Shown: positions 1 through 9,265, counted from the stretch's first letter. The stretch is DNA of 64,000 nucleotides from Silanimonas sp. (GCA_026005095.1 BPKK01000001.1:124001-188000); one strand, 5' to 3'. Numbers and translations: made by a program. The notes: generated by a model from the letters alone, not told the origin.

Positions 1-602
1 ATGGCCTTTTCAGCCGTGCCGCCGATGCCGATGCCCAGCATGCCCGGCGGGCACCAGCCGGCGCCCATGGTCGGCACGGTCTTCAGCACCCAGTCCACGA
101 TCGAATCGGACGGATTGAGCATCGCGAACTTCGACTTCGCCTCCGAGCCACCGCCCTTGGCGGCCACGATCACATCGACCGTGTCGCCCGGCACCACCTT
201 CATGTTGACCACCGCCGGAGTATTGTCCTTGGTGTTCTGGCGCCGGCCGGCCGGATCGGCGAGCACCGAGGCGCGCAGGCGATTGTCGGGATGGTTGTAG
301 GCGCGGCGCACGCCCTCGTTCACCATCTCCTCCACCGAGAGCGTGGCCTCCCAGCGGACGTCCATGCCGATCTCGAGAAAGACGGTGACGATGCCGGTGT
401 CCTGGCAGATCGGGCGGTGGCCTTCGGCGCACATCCGCGAGTTGATGAGGATCTGCGCCATTGCGTCCTTGGCCGCGGGGCTCTCCTCCTTCTCATAGGC
501 TTTGGTAAGCGCCTTGATGTAGTCGACCGGGTGGTAGTAGCTGATGAATTGCAGCGCGTCGGCGATCGACTGGATGAAGTCGTCCTGCTTGATGACGGTC
601 AT
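1..602 (-). CDS. Class I fumarate hydratase, N-terminal part (3' end truncated by window edge)
   Basis: Reverse-strand translation MTVIKQDDFIQSIADALQFISYYHPVDYIKAL...NSRMCAEGHRPICQDTGIVTVFLEIGMDV...NTPAVVNMKVVPGDTVDVIVAAKGGGSEAKSKF, typical of class I fumarase; open to position 1. Confidence 0.9.
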   Translation of the reverse strand, partial: MTVIKQDDFIQSIADALQFISYYHPVDYIKALTKAYEKEESPAAKDAMAQILINSRMCAEGHRPICQDTGIVTVFLEIGMDVRWEATLSVEEMVNEGVRRAYNHPDNRLRASVLADPAGRRQNTKDNTPAVVNMKVVPGDTVDVIVAAKGGGSEAKSKFAMLNPSDSIVDWVLKTVPTMGAGWCPPGMLGIGIGGTAEKA

Positions 603-691
603 GGCATGGCGGCGCGACGCCGCGTGGCGTGGATGAGGATGCTGATTCTAAGCCAGCCGCCACCGGCGGCCGGTGGCGGCCGAGGCGCTTC

Positions 692-1102
692 TCACTCCGC
701 GAAGCGCACCCAGAGCTCGGCCTCGGAGCGCGAGCCGAAGATGCGTACCTCGAGCCCGGCGGCCTGGGCATCGAGCTGGGTGGCCTCGTAGGCCCCCACG
801 CGGTCGACGCTGCGGGCCACGAAGGCCCAGCGCCGGCCGACGAAGGTCTGCGGTCCCAGGGCCCGCATGAAGGCCTCGCGCTGCTCGCCGACGAAGGGCT
901 CGTCGTCCATCAGGTCGATGGCCAGCACCTTCACGATCCGCAGTGAGGCGGCGAGATCGCGCACCGCATGCCAGCAGGAGGCCATGTGCTCCGGAGAGCC
1001 GCGCCGGCCACGGTATTCCACGACCAGGACATCGAGGTCGGCGCGCCAGCGGATCTCCACCGGCGCGTGGCCCTCGAGGACGTGCGGCAACGGCGCATTC
1101 AT
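692..1102 (-). CDS. Hypothetical protein, possibly SpoIIAA/STAS-like
   Basis: 136 aa ORF with plausible start; length and secondary-structure pattern suggest STAS-like, not confirmed. Confidence 0.6.
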   Translation of the reverse strand: MNAPLPHVLEGHAPVEIRWRADLDVLVVEYRGRRGSPEHMASCWHAVRDLAASLRIVKVLAIDLMDDEPFVGEQREAFMRALGPQTFVGRRWAFVARSVDRVGAYEATQLDAQAAGLEVRIFGSRSEAELWVRFAE

Positions 1103-1132
1103 GGGGCGAGTGTGTTCCTCATTCCGGCGAAA

Positions 1133-1160
1133 GAAAACCCCGGGCGGACCCGGGGTTTTC
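1133..1160 (-). terminator. Rho-independent terminator of the upstream cold-shock gene
   Basis: AAAACCCCGGG-CGGA-CCCGGGGTTTT perfect 11-bp stem just after the csp stop codon. Confidence 0.85.
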
Positions 1161-1186
1161 CGTTTTCCCTCCCCTGCGGGCGGGAC

Positions 1187-1396
1187 TCAGGCGACCTGGA
1201 CTTCGTCGGCCTGGAGCCCCTTCTGGCCCTGGACCACTTTGAAGGAGACACGCTGGCCTTCCTTCAGGGTCTTGAAGCCGGTGCCCACGATGGAGCGGAA
1301 GTGGACGAATACGTCCTGGCCGTTCTCCGGCGTGATGAAGCCGAAGCCCTTGGCGTCATTGAACCACTTCACGGTTCCGAACTGACGATCCGACAT
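1187..1396 (-). CDS. Cold-shock protein (CspA family)
   Basis: [39 protein letters not shown]1 (KGFGFI) and RNP2 (VFVHF) motifs. Confidence 0.95.
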   Translation of the reverse strand: MSDRQFGTVKWFNDAKGFGFITPENGQDVFVHFRSIVGTGFKTLKEGQRVSFKVVQGQKGLQADEVQVA

Positions 1397-1610
1397 TGCA
1401 ATGCATCCTCGAACATTGGCTGGAGATAGGAACGACGCCAACCGCACGCCGCTACTGCTTGCCCGGGGAATCGTTGCGACGATGCAGCAGATCGAACGGA
1501 TCGGCACACCGGGCCACGGTCGACTGTGACCCGGACGGAGCAGTGGTCCTACAGTAACCCGAGGCTGAACGAAAAGTAAGTCCCCGCAGGACTGCGAACC
1601 TCATCTCAGT

Positions 1611-1701
1611 TCCCCCCCCCTTCCCGGGCCCCTCCCGCCCCCCGGCTGCTGCGCCGCCGCATGGCCCGGCGCAGGTCCGCCCCGCCCGCCCCGCCCGCCC
1701 C
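1611..1701 (-). other. C-rich tract with G-quadruplex-forming potential on the minus strand
   Basis: 1680-1701 reads CCCCGCCCGCCCCGCCCGCCCC (five C3-4 tracts with 1-nt spacers); a second C-tract cluster lies at 1611-1640. Confidence 0.7.
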
Positions 1702-1792
1702 GGCGGCTGCCCCGGCAGAGCGGCACGACCCCGGTCAAATCCGGCCCACCCCCGGATGCGACAATGGCGTGTTTCCCGAGACCCCGACCGGC

Positions 1793-2572
1793 ATGTCCTC
1801 CGCCTTCATCACCGAAACCATCCTCGACGTCCGCCACTGGACCGACGCCTACTTCAGCTTCACCTGCACCCGCGACGACGGCTTCCGCTTCGAGAACGGC
1901 CAGTTCGTGATGATCGGCCTCTTGGTGGACGGAAAACCGCTGATGCGCGCCTACTCCATCGCCAGCCCGAACTGGGAGGAACAACTCGAGTTCTTCTCGA
2001 TCAAGGTGCCCGATGGCCCGCTCACCTCGCGGCTGCAGCACATCCGCCCGGGCGACAGCCTGCTGCTCTCGCGCAAGCCCACCGGCACCCTACTGATCAG
2101 CGACCTGTTTCCCGGCGGCACCCTCTACCTGCTCGCCACCGGCACCGGGCTGGCCCCTTTCCTCTCGGTGATCCGAGACCCCGCCACCTATGAGCGCTTC
2201 GACCGGGTGGTGCTGACCCATGGCGTGCGCGAGGAAGCCGACCTCGCCTACCGCGACTACATCGAACGCGAACTGCCCAAACACGAATACCTCGGCGACC
2301 AGATCCGCGAGAAGCTGCTGTACTACCCGGCAGTGAGCCGCCAGCCCTTCCGCCACCACGGAAGGCTCACCGACCTGATGGCGAGCGGACAGATGCAGCG
2401 CGACCTCGGCCTGCCCGAGATCAGCCCGGAACGCGACCGCGCCATGATTTGCGGCAGCCCGCAGATGCTGGCGGATTTCCGCCGCCTGCTCGACGAGCGC
2501 GGCTTCACGGCCTCGCCAAAGATCGGCCAGGCCGGGCACTACGTGTTCGAGCGCGCCTTCGTCGAGAAGTAG
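1793..2572 (+). CDS. fpr: Ferredoxin--NADP reductase
   Basis: MSSAFITETILDVRHWTDAYFSFTCTRDDGFRFENGQFVMIGL...RAYSIASP...GTGLAPFLSVIRDP...GHYVFERAFVEK. Confidence 0.92.
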   Translation: MSSAFITETILDVRHWTDAYFSFTCTRDDGFRFENGQFVMIGLLVDGKPLMRAYSIASPNWEEQLEFFSIKVPDGPLTSRLQHIRPGDSLLLSRKPTGTLLISDLFPGGTLYLLATGTGLAPFLSVIRDPATYERFDRVVLTHGVREEADLAYRDYIERELPKHEYLGDQIREKLLYYPAVSRQPFRHHGRLTDLMASGQMQRDLGLPEISPERDRAMICGSPQMLADFRRLLDERGFTASPKIGQAGHYVFERAFVEK

Positions 2573-2573
2573 C

Positions 2574-3056
2574 TCAGCCGAGCGCCTGCTCGATGTCCTT
2601 GCGCAGGCTCTCCGGCTTGTCGGTGGGGGCGTAGCGCTTCAGTACCCTGCCGTCGCGGCCGACCAGGAACTTGGTGAAGTTCCACTTGATGCCCTCGGTG
2701 CCGAGGAAACCCGCCTTCTCGCGTTTGAGCCAGTCGAACAGGGGGTGGGCCTTGGGGCCATTGACGTCCACCTTGGCGAACATGGGGAAGCTGACGTCGT
2801 AGGTGAGCGAACAGAACTGCCTGATCTCGGCCTCGTCGCCGGGTTCCTGGTGGCCGAACTGGTCGCAGGGGAAGCCAAGCACCACGAGGCCCTTCGCTCC
2901 GTAATCCTTCCAGAGCTGTTCGAGGCCGGCGTATTGCGGGGTGAAGCCGCACTTGCTCGCCGTGTTCACCACCAGCAGGACCTTGCCCCGGAACTCGGCG
3001 AGGGAGCGCTCCTTCCCGTCGATGTCGATGGCGGAAAAATCGAAGGCGGTGGTCAT
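2574..3056 (-). CDS. Glutathione peroxidase family protein
   Basis: GKVLLVVNTASKCGFTPQYAGLEQLW...VLGFPCDQFGHQEPG...KWNFTKFLV. Confidence 0.93.
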   Translation of the reverse strand: MTTAFDFSAIDIDGKERSLAEFRGKVLLVVNTASKCGFTPQYAGLEQLWKDYGAKGLVVLGFPCDQFGHQEPGDEAEIRQFCSLTYDVSFPMFAKVDVNGPKAHPLFDWLKREKAGFLGTEGIKWNFTKFLVGRDGRVLKRYAPTDKPESLRKDIEQALG

Positions 3057-3184
3057 GGTCGGTGCTCCGGTGGGAATGCCGAGAAGCCTAATACCTGCGC
3101 TTATACCATGCGATGCTCGTCGCCCCCGGAAACGCGAAGGGCGGCCCTCGATGCCGCCCTTCGCATCTACCTTTCCCGGCCGGC

Positions 3185-5482
3185 TCAGAAGCTGGCCTTG
3201 AACTCCACGCCCCAGGTGCGCGGCTCATTGATGAAGCCGGTGAGGTTATTGAAGTCGATGCCGCCCACCGCCTCCACGCGGTCGAGGATATTGCGGCCGA
3301 AGGCCGCCACCTCGTAGCGCCCGAGCTCCCAGCTGTAGCCGAAGCGCAGGCCGCCCTCCAGCAGGGCGCGGCCGCGGTAGACCTCGCTCTCGTAGAGGAA
3401 AAAGTTGATCGCGCTCCGATAGGCCCAGTCGGTGTAGACGTAGAACTCGGCGTCGTTGGCGAGCGGGATGCCGTAGCGAGCGGTGAGGTTGGTGGTCCAC
3501 TCCGGGGCCTGCGGCAGCGGATTGCCGTCGATCAGGGCCAGGGTCACGCCATTGCGCACCACCAGCGGATCGGTCACCCGGCAGACCGCGGCGTTGAAGC
3601 AGGTCGCCACGGCCAGGCCGGCATCGCGGATCTCGGTGCGGTTGTAGCCGGTGCCGAAGGTCACCAGCAGCTGGTCACTGAGGTAGGCCTCCATATCCAG
3701 CTCGAAGCCGCGGCCCTTGCCCTTGTCGGCGTTCAGCAGACTGTTGAAGTTGGCGGTGCCGCCGACGGCCGTGAGCTGCTGGTCCTCGATGGTGTAGTTG
3801 AACACTGAGAGGTTGAGGCGGGCACGATTGTCGAACAGGGCGGCCTTCAGGCCGGCCTCGACGCTCAGCACTTTCTCGGCCTGCGCCACGGTGACGAGCT
3901 GGTTCGGCGCCAGCGTGGCATCGGCGAAGGCGAGCCGGCCCTGGATGCTCGGGGCACGGAAACCCTTGGCCACGCGCAGATAGAGGTTCACGTCCTCGTC
4001 CACCGCCCAGGTGGCGGCAAGATCACCGCTCCAGTCCTCGGCCTTCGGGTTCACCCGGATCGGGGCGATCGGCGGAGCGCCGAAGGCGCCGAACACACGC
4101 TCGCCGACGAAGCGCTTCTCGTCCTCGGTGTAGCGCAGGCCGCCGCGCAGGGTCAGGGTGTCGGAGAGCGCCCAGTCCAGCGAGGCGAAGGCCGCCCAGG
4201 CGGTGTTGTCCTGGCGCTGGAAAGCATAGGCATTCGGGGTGCCGCCGGCGAAGGTGTCGTAGCTGAAGCTGTCGATCTCGGCGCGGTCCTTGAACCAGTA
4301 CAGGCCGCCCTGCCAGCGCAGCGGGCCCTCGCCGTTCGAGGCAAGCCGCAGCTCCTGCGTGTACTGCCGCACCTCGGAGCCGTCGCCGGAGTCGGCCGGG
4401 AAGCGGGCGCCGTCCGGGAAGGCGCCAGGGTTGGTGCCAGGGAAGAAGTCGAAGGTGTAGGCAGAGCCGCCGTCGATATCGCCGCGCGAGAACAGGCTGG
4501 CCTGGTTCCAGCTGCTCACCGAGTACAGGGTGGCACCACCGAGGTCCTGGCGCAGGCGCAGGGTGGCGCCGTCGGTGTCGAGGTCCTGGGCGTTGCGGGC
4601 ATCGATGGAGACGCGGCGCGGGTCGAAGTCACGCACCAGCCGGCCTTCCGGCGTGAGGATGTTGGCGCGGAACAGGCGGGCCGTGCCCTCGAGGCGGCGC
4701 GATTGCAGCGAGAGCAGGGCCTCGAAGTCCTCGTCGCCGGAGAACAGCAGCTGGCCGCGGAAGGCCATGTCCTCGTAGCCCTCGAGCGCGCGCTCGCGCG
4801 GGGTGCCTGCGAAGGTGTTCTGCACCCAGTCGCCGCGGCGTTGGTAGAGCATCGAGGCACGGCCGGCAAGGGCGTCACCGAGCGCGCCGCCGATGGCGCC
4901 CTCGAGGTTGGCGGTGTCGAAGCGGCCATAGCTGAGCTTGCCGTAACCGCTGGTGGTGGCCTCCGGGCGCACCGACTCGAACTTGACGAGGCCGGCCGGG
5001 GTGTTGCGGCCGAACAGCGTGCCCTGCGGACCGCGCAGCACCTCGATGCGGTCCACGTCGAATACCGGGAAGCCCTTCAGCGCCACGTTCTCGTACACCA
5101 CCTCGTCGTAGACCAGCGACACCGGCTGCGAGGCATTGAGGTCGAAGTCGGTGTTGCCAAGGCCGCGGATGTAGAAGCGCGGGAAGGCACGGCCGAAGGA
5201 GGACTCGATGTTGAGGCTGGGCACGCGGCTGGCGAGGAAGCGGATGTCCTCGCCGCCGGAGCGGATCACGTCGAGCTTCTCGCCATCGACCGCGCTCACC
5301 GCGATCGGCACCTCGCGGGCATCCTCGCTGCGGCGGGTGGCGGTGACGTTCACCGTATCGAGGGTGCGGGCGTCGGTGCCCGGGGCGTTGCCCTCCGTCT
5401 GAGCGGCGACAAGGGACGGCAGGGCCAGCGCGAGGGCGAGCGCCAGCGCGTGGCGGTTCGGGGAAGTGGGATGGCGGCGCAT
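3185..5482 (-). CDS. TonB-dependent outer membrane receptor
   Basis: 765 aa; signal peptide, plug domain (DTVNVTATRRSEDAREVPIAVSAVDGEKL; DRIEVLRGPQGTLFGRNTPAG), C-terminal beta-barrel ending in F. Confidence 0.92.
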   Translation of the reverse strand: MRRHPTSPNRHALALALALALPSLVAAQTEGNAPGTDARTLDTVNVTATRRSEDAREVPIAVSAVDGEKLDVIRSGGEDIRFLASRVPSLNIESSFGRAFPRFYIRGLGNTDFDLNASQPVSLVYDEVVYENVALKGFPVFDVDRIEVLRGPQGTLFGRNTPAGLVKFESVRPEATTSGYGKLSYGRFDTANLEGAIGGALGDALAGRASMLYQRRGDWVQNTFAGTPRERALEGYEDMAFRGQLLFSGDEDFEALLSLQSRRLEGTARLFRANILTPEGRLVRDFDPRRVSIDARNAQDLDTDGATLRLRQDLGGATLYSVSSWNQASLFSRGDIDGGSAYTFDFFPGTNPGAFPDGARFPADSGDGSEVRQYTQELRLASNGEGPLRWQGGLYWFKDRAEIDSFSYDTFAGGTPNAYAFQRQDNTAWAAFASLDWALSDTLTLRGGLRYTEDEKRFVGERVFGAFGAPPIAPIRVNPKAEDWSGDLAATWAVDEDVNLYLRVAKGFRAPSIQGRLAFADATLAPNQLVTVAQAEKVLSVEAGLKAALFDNRARLNLSVFNYTIEDQQLTAVGGTANFNSLLNADKGKGRGFELDMEAYLSDQLLVTFGTGYNRTEIRDAGLAVATCFNAAVCRVTDPLVVRNGVTLALIDGNPLPQAPEWTTNLTARYGIPLANDAEFYVYTDWAYRSAINFFLYESEVYRGRALLEGGLRFGYSWELGRYEVAAFGRNILDRVEAVGGIDFNNLTGFINEPRTWGVEFKASF

Positions 5483-5542
5483 CTCGGTTCCTTGGAGACG
5501 AAATAGGGAGAGGATTCGGGGCCGTCCTGGCCAGAAAACGCA

Positions 5543-5570
5543 AAACCCCGCGCCCGTAGGGCGCGGGGTA
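5543..5570 (-). terminator. Rho-independent terminator downstream of slyD-like gene
   Basis: ACCCCGCGCCC-TACG-GGCGCGGGGTTTTGCGTTTTC on minus strand. Confidence 0.8.
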
Positions 5571-5604
5571 ACACAAGCTTAACGCTGGCGTGTCGAGCCG
5601 GAAC

Positions 5605-6090
5605 TCAGCCGTGGTGGTGGCCACCCGGGCCATGCACATGGCCGTGCAGCACTTCTTCCACCGTGGCCTCGCGCACCTCGACGATCTCGATGTCGAAGTG
5701 CAGGGGCATGCCGGCCAGCGGATGGTTGGCATCGATGGTGATGCTGTCCTCGGCAACCTCACGCACCACCACGGTGATCGGCCCCATCGGGCCCTGGGCC
5801 TCGAACTGCATGCCCGGCTGGATTTCGATGCCCTGCGGGAAGGCCGCGCGGGGCACGGCCTGCAGCATCTCCGGGTTGCTCTCGCCATAGCCCTCGGCGG
5901 GCGGCACCACCACCTGGAAGGTATCACCGGCCATCCGGCCGGCCATGGCCTTCTCGAGGCCGGGCACGATCTGGCCAACGCCGTGCAGGTAGGGCAGCGG
6001 CTCGCGGCCGCGCGAGCTGTCGATCACCTGGCCATCCGGACTGGTGAGGGTGTAGTGGAAGGACGCGACGGTGCGCTCGGCGATCTGCAT
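5605..6090 (-). CDS. slyD: FKBP-type peptidyl-prolyl isomerase, SlyD-like
   Basis: YTLTSPDGQVIDSSRGREPLPYLHGVGQIVPGLEKAMAGRMAGD...NHPLAGMPLHFDIEIVEV, His-rich C-terminus. Confidence 0.92.
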   Translation of the reverse strand: MQIAERTVASFHYTLTSPDGQVIDSSRGREPLPYLHGVGQIVPGLEKAMAGRMAGDTFQVVVPPAEGYGESNPEMLQAVPRAAFPQGIEIQPGMQFEAQGPMGPITVVVREVAEDSITIDANHPLAGMPLHFDIEIVEVREATVEEVLHGHVHGPGGHHHG

Positions 6091-6115
6091 GGGAAGTCTC
6101 CTCGGGGAAAAGAAA

Positions 6116-6139
6116 AACCCCGGGCGCGCGCCCGGGGTT
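6116..6139 (-). terminator. Palindromic terminator hairpin after second cold-shock gene
   Basis: AACCCCGGGCGCGCGCCCGGGGTT flanked by A/T runs. Confidence 0.75.
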
Positions 6140-6168
6140 CGTCACGCATAGGCGAAGGCAGGGCTCTT

Positions 6169-6378
6169 TCAGAGCGCCTGGACGGCGTCGGCCTGCAGGC
6201 CCTTCGGACCCTTCACCACGGTGAAGCTGACCTTCTGGCCTTCCTTCAGGGTCTTGAAACCCGAGCCTTGGATGGAGCGGAAATGGACGAAGAGATCCTC
6301 GCCGCCCTCGCGCGAGATGAAGCCGAAGCCCTTCGCGTCGTTGAACCACTTGACGGTACCGTTCTGACGGTCGCTCAT
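6169..6378 (-). CDS. Cold-shock protein (CspA family), close paralog of 1187..1396
   Basis: [44 protein letters not shown]. Confidence 0.95.
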   Translation of the reverse strand: MSDRQNGTVKWFNDAKGFGFISREGGEDLFVHFRSIQGSGFKTLKEGQKVSFTVVKGPKGLQADAVQAL

Positions 6379-6618
6379 TTTGTTGTCTCCGAGTAACAGA
6401 TTTCGATGTCTTGAGGGTTCACCGGAAAAACCGGCGGCTGTCTGCTGGGAGGCAACACAAGGGCGATGTAGCGGATCTTCGATCTACCGCATCGGGACAC
6501 AATTCACCGTGACCCGGCAAGCTCAGCCAGACCACGATACGGGTTTTCCCGCCGCCGCGCCAACGGTTTTTCAAGCCCCCTGGGCCGCGGTTCAGGAATA
6601 AGGGCTACACTGGACGTC

Positions 6619-7038
6619 ATGGCCCTGCCCTTCGCCCGCCGCCTGCTCACTGGCCTGTACCTGCTGCTGGCCCTGGTGCTCGTGCTGCAGTCGACCACGG
6701 CGCTCGCCCTGCGGCAGGCCATGCCACTCGCCCCGGTCGCCGGCGCGGTGGCGGCACTCGAAACCGGCCAGGCCGGCCCTGAAACCGCGCCCTCCCTGCC
6801 TTGTCACGTGGCGCTCGCCACGGCAATGACACCGACCGAGGCGCCTCCTCTTTCCGATGTGGGCGACTGCTGCGATGGCGGCGGGCTCTGCCAGTGGGCC
6901 TGCGCCATGGCCCCGATGGCCCCGGTGGCCGAGCTCCGGCTCGCGCCCGCCGAAGCCGCGCCCGAAGCGCTGCCGGTATCCCACCCAGCTGCCCCCCGCT
7001 GGCCGGTGACCCAGCCACTGCGACCGCCCATCGCCTGA
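6619..7038 (+). CDS. Small Cys/Met-rich exported or membrane protein, DUF2946-like (putative metal-related)
   Basis: N-terminal hydrophobic segment; LPCHVA and GDCCDGGGLCQWACAMAPMAP Cys/Met cluster; followed by metal genes. Confidence 0.6.
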   Translation: MALPFARRLLTGLYLLLALVLVLQSTTALALRQAMPLAPVAGAVAALETGQAGPETAPSLPCHVALATAMTPTEAPPLSDVGDCCDGGGLCQWACAMAPMAPVAELRLAPAEAAPEALPVSHPAAPRWPVTQPLRPPIA

Positions 7039-7114
7039 TTCCGTCGTGAGCGCCCCGCCCCGAGGGCGGGTCCATTCCTGCGGGCGGCTTGCCCGCGTCA
7101 CTACGGAATCCCCA

Positions 7115-7762
7115 ATGAAGACGACTTCTCTCACGGGCCTGCTGGCCCTGGCCGTCCTGCTGGCCGCAAGCGACCTTGCGGCGCGTCCGGTGTCCTATGC
7201 CGGCGGCCATATGCTGATGATCGACCACCAGTCCGATCTGGACCAGTGGAGCTACACCTACTCCCCCAGCTTCCGCTGGTCGGCCTCGGCCGGGCGGCTG
7301 CGGCTGGACGGGCTGGAGCGCACGGGCTCGATCGACCTGCGCTATGCCCGGACGGCCCGCCTGCTGTACCGCTGGAATCTGCCCACAGCCCAGGCCAACG
7401 CCTTCGTCTGGGCCGGCCTCGGGGAGGCGCGAACGGGGCTTGGCACCGGCGCCGCACACCACCTCGGCCTGCAGCTCGACTATGAGACCCGAAGGGTCTA
7501 CACCTCCTTCGTGAGCGAACTGCACGAGGGCGAGGGCTGGTCGCACCGGCTGGATACCGCCTCACTGGGCTGGGCGCCCTATCCGCACGACGTAGACCGC
7601 GTGGCCACCTGGTTCGTGCTGAAGGGCATGCACACCACGAATGCCCTGGAGCGCGGGGTGAAGCCCGCCGCCGTGCTGCGCCTGTTCACCACCCGCTGGT
7701 GGCTGGAAGTGGGCGCCGATGGCGAGGGCAAGCCGCTCGCCAACCTCATGCTCAACCTCTGA
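7115..7762 (+). CDS. Putative envelope/outer membrane protein of unknown function in the metal locus
   Basis: Signal peptide MKTTSLTGLLALAVLLAASDLAAR, alternating aromatic/beta-type sequence (SYTYSPSFRWSASAGRLRLDGLERTGSIDLRYART). Confidence 0.7.
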   Translation: MKTTSLTGLLALAVLLAASDLAARPVSYAGGHMLMIDHQSDLDQWSYTYSPSFRWSASAGRLRLDGLERTGSIDLRYARTARLLYRWNLPTAQANAFVWAGLGEARTGLGTGAAHHLGLQLDYETRRVYTSFVSELHEGEGWSHRLDTASLGWAPYPHDVDRVATWFVLKGMHTTNALERGVKPAAVLRLFTTRWWLEVGADGEGKPLANLMLNL

Positions 7763-7793
7763 TCCCTTCCGAAATCCTCAAGGAGCACCCGAA

Positions 7794-8123
7794 ATGAACC
7801 GCCTGATCGCCATCCCCCTCGCCCTCCTGCTCGCCGCCGCGCCCCTCGGCCTTGCCGAAGCGCGCAGCATCCGCATCGAGGTCAACGGCCTCGTCTGCGC
7901 CTTCTGCGCCGACGGCATCACCCGGGCCTTGAAAAAGCAGCCGGCAGCCGATGAGGTCTTCGTCAGCCTCGAGCACCGCCTGGTGGCGGTCGGCCTCAAG
8001 GACGGCCAGGACATCGCCGACGAGGTGCTGAAAAAGACCCTCGTGGATGCCGGCTACACCGTGGTCGGGATCGAACGCACGGATGACACCATCGCCGCCA
8101 TCCGTGCCGGGGTGGGGCAGTGA
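7794..8123 (+). CDS. Periplasmic heavy-metal-associated (HMA) protein, MerP-like
   Basis: Signal peptide plus IRIEVNGLVCAFCADGITRALKKQPAADEVFVSLEHRLVAVGL (CxxC HMA fold). Confidence 0.85.
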   Translation: MNRLIAIPLALLLAAAPLGLAEARSIRIEVNGLVCAFCADGITRALKKQPAADEVFVSLEHRLVAVGLKDGQDIADEVLKKTLVDAGYTVVGIERTDDTIAAIRAGVGQ

Positions 8124-8497
8124 AAGAACTGCGGCAGAGCCTATGGGGCGCCTTCGGCGCCCTCCTCGCCAGCTCCGGCACCCTGGTGTGCTGCGTGCTG
8201 CCGGCAGTGATGGTGAGCCTCGGGGCCGGCGCCACCCTGGCCGGCCTCGTCACCGCCGTGCCGCAGCTCGTCTGGCTTTCCGAACGCAAGGGGCTGGTGT
8301 TCGGCGTGGCGGCCGTCGCGCTGGCGCTTGCCGGCGCCCTGCTCTGGCGCGCCCGCCACGCCCCCTGCCCGGCCGATCCGGCGCTCGCCCGGTCCTGCAC
8401 CCGGCTGCGCCGCTGGTCGAACGGACTGTACCTGGCCTCGGTAGCCGCCACGATCCTGGGCGCGGTGTTCGCCTTCGTACTGCCGGCGCTGGGCTGA
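8120..8497 (+). CDS. MerT-like inner-membrane metal transporter
   Basis: GTG start overlapping upstream stop; TM1 vicinal Cys pair SGTLVCCVLPAVMVSLG and second Cys pair CPADPALARSC between TM helices. Confidence 0.78.
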   Translation: MKELRQSLWGAFGALLASSGTLVCCVLPAVMVSLGAGATLAGLVTAVPQLVWLSERKGLVFGVAAVALALAGALLWRARHAPCPADPALARSCTRLRRWSNGLYLASVAATILGAVFAFVLPALG

Positions 8498-8545
8498 GGC
8501 CGGCAGGGTCATCCTCGGAAACGGCGGCCCCCCGAGGGGCCGCCC

Positions 8546-9265
8546 TCACCACTCGGTGCGGTTCGGCAGCAGGCCACGCAGCTCGGCATCGGTGAGGTTG
8601 CGCCACTGTCCGGGCTTCAGGTGGCCGATCTGGATGTTCACGATGCGGCTGCGGAACAGGCGCTTCACCCGGTAGCCGAAGTGGGCGCACATCAGCCGGA
8701 TCTGCCGGTTCAGGCCCTGGGTCAGTACGATGCGGAAACCCACCGGACCAAGCTTGGAGACCTTGCAGGGCAAGGTCTTCGTGCCATGCATGGGAATGCC
8801 GCCACGCGCCAGGCCACGCAGGAATTCCGGGCTCACGTCCTTGTTGACGCCGACCAGGTACTCTTTCTCCTTGCTGTTCTCGGCGCGCAGGATCTCGTTG
8901 ACGATGTCGCCGTTGCTGGTGAGCAGGATCAGCCCCTCGCTGTCCTTGTCGAGGCGGCCGATGGGGAAGATGCGCTGCTCGTGGCCGATGGCCTCGATGA
9001 TGTTGCCCTTCACGTCCTGCTCGGTGGTGCAGGTGATACCCACCGGCTTGTGGTAGGCGATGTAGACATGCCGGCGCCGGTGGGGGGCCGCGGCAGTACG
9101 CCGGGCCACGGTCTGTCCATCGACGGCGACCACATCCTCCTCGCCAAGCTCGGCGCCGATCCGGGCACGGAGGCCGTTGACGGTGACACGGCCTTCGCCG
9201 ATCAGGCGGTCGGCCTCGCGGCGCGAGCAGAAGCCCGCCTCGGAGAGGTACTTATTCAGGCGCAT
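8546..9265 (-). CDS. rluF: 23S rRNA pseudouridine(2604) synthase RluF
   Basis: S4 domain MRLNKYLSEAGFCSRREADRLI..., GRLDKDSEGLILLTSNGD, LTQGLNRQIRLMCAHFGYRVKRLFRSRI. Confidence 0.92.
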   Translation of the reverse strand: MRLNKYLSEAGFCSRREADRLIGEGRVTVNGLRARIGAELGEEDVVAVDGQTVARRTAAAPHRRRHVYIAYHKPVGITCTTEQDVKGNIIEAIGHEQRIFPIGRLDKDSEGLILLTSNGDIVNEILRAENSKEKEYLVGVNKDVSPEFLRGLARGGIPMHGTKTLPCKVSKLGPVGFRIVLTQGLNRQIRLMCAHFGYRVKRLFRSRIVNIQIGHLKPGQWRNLTDAELRGLLPNRTEW

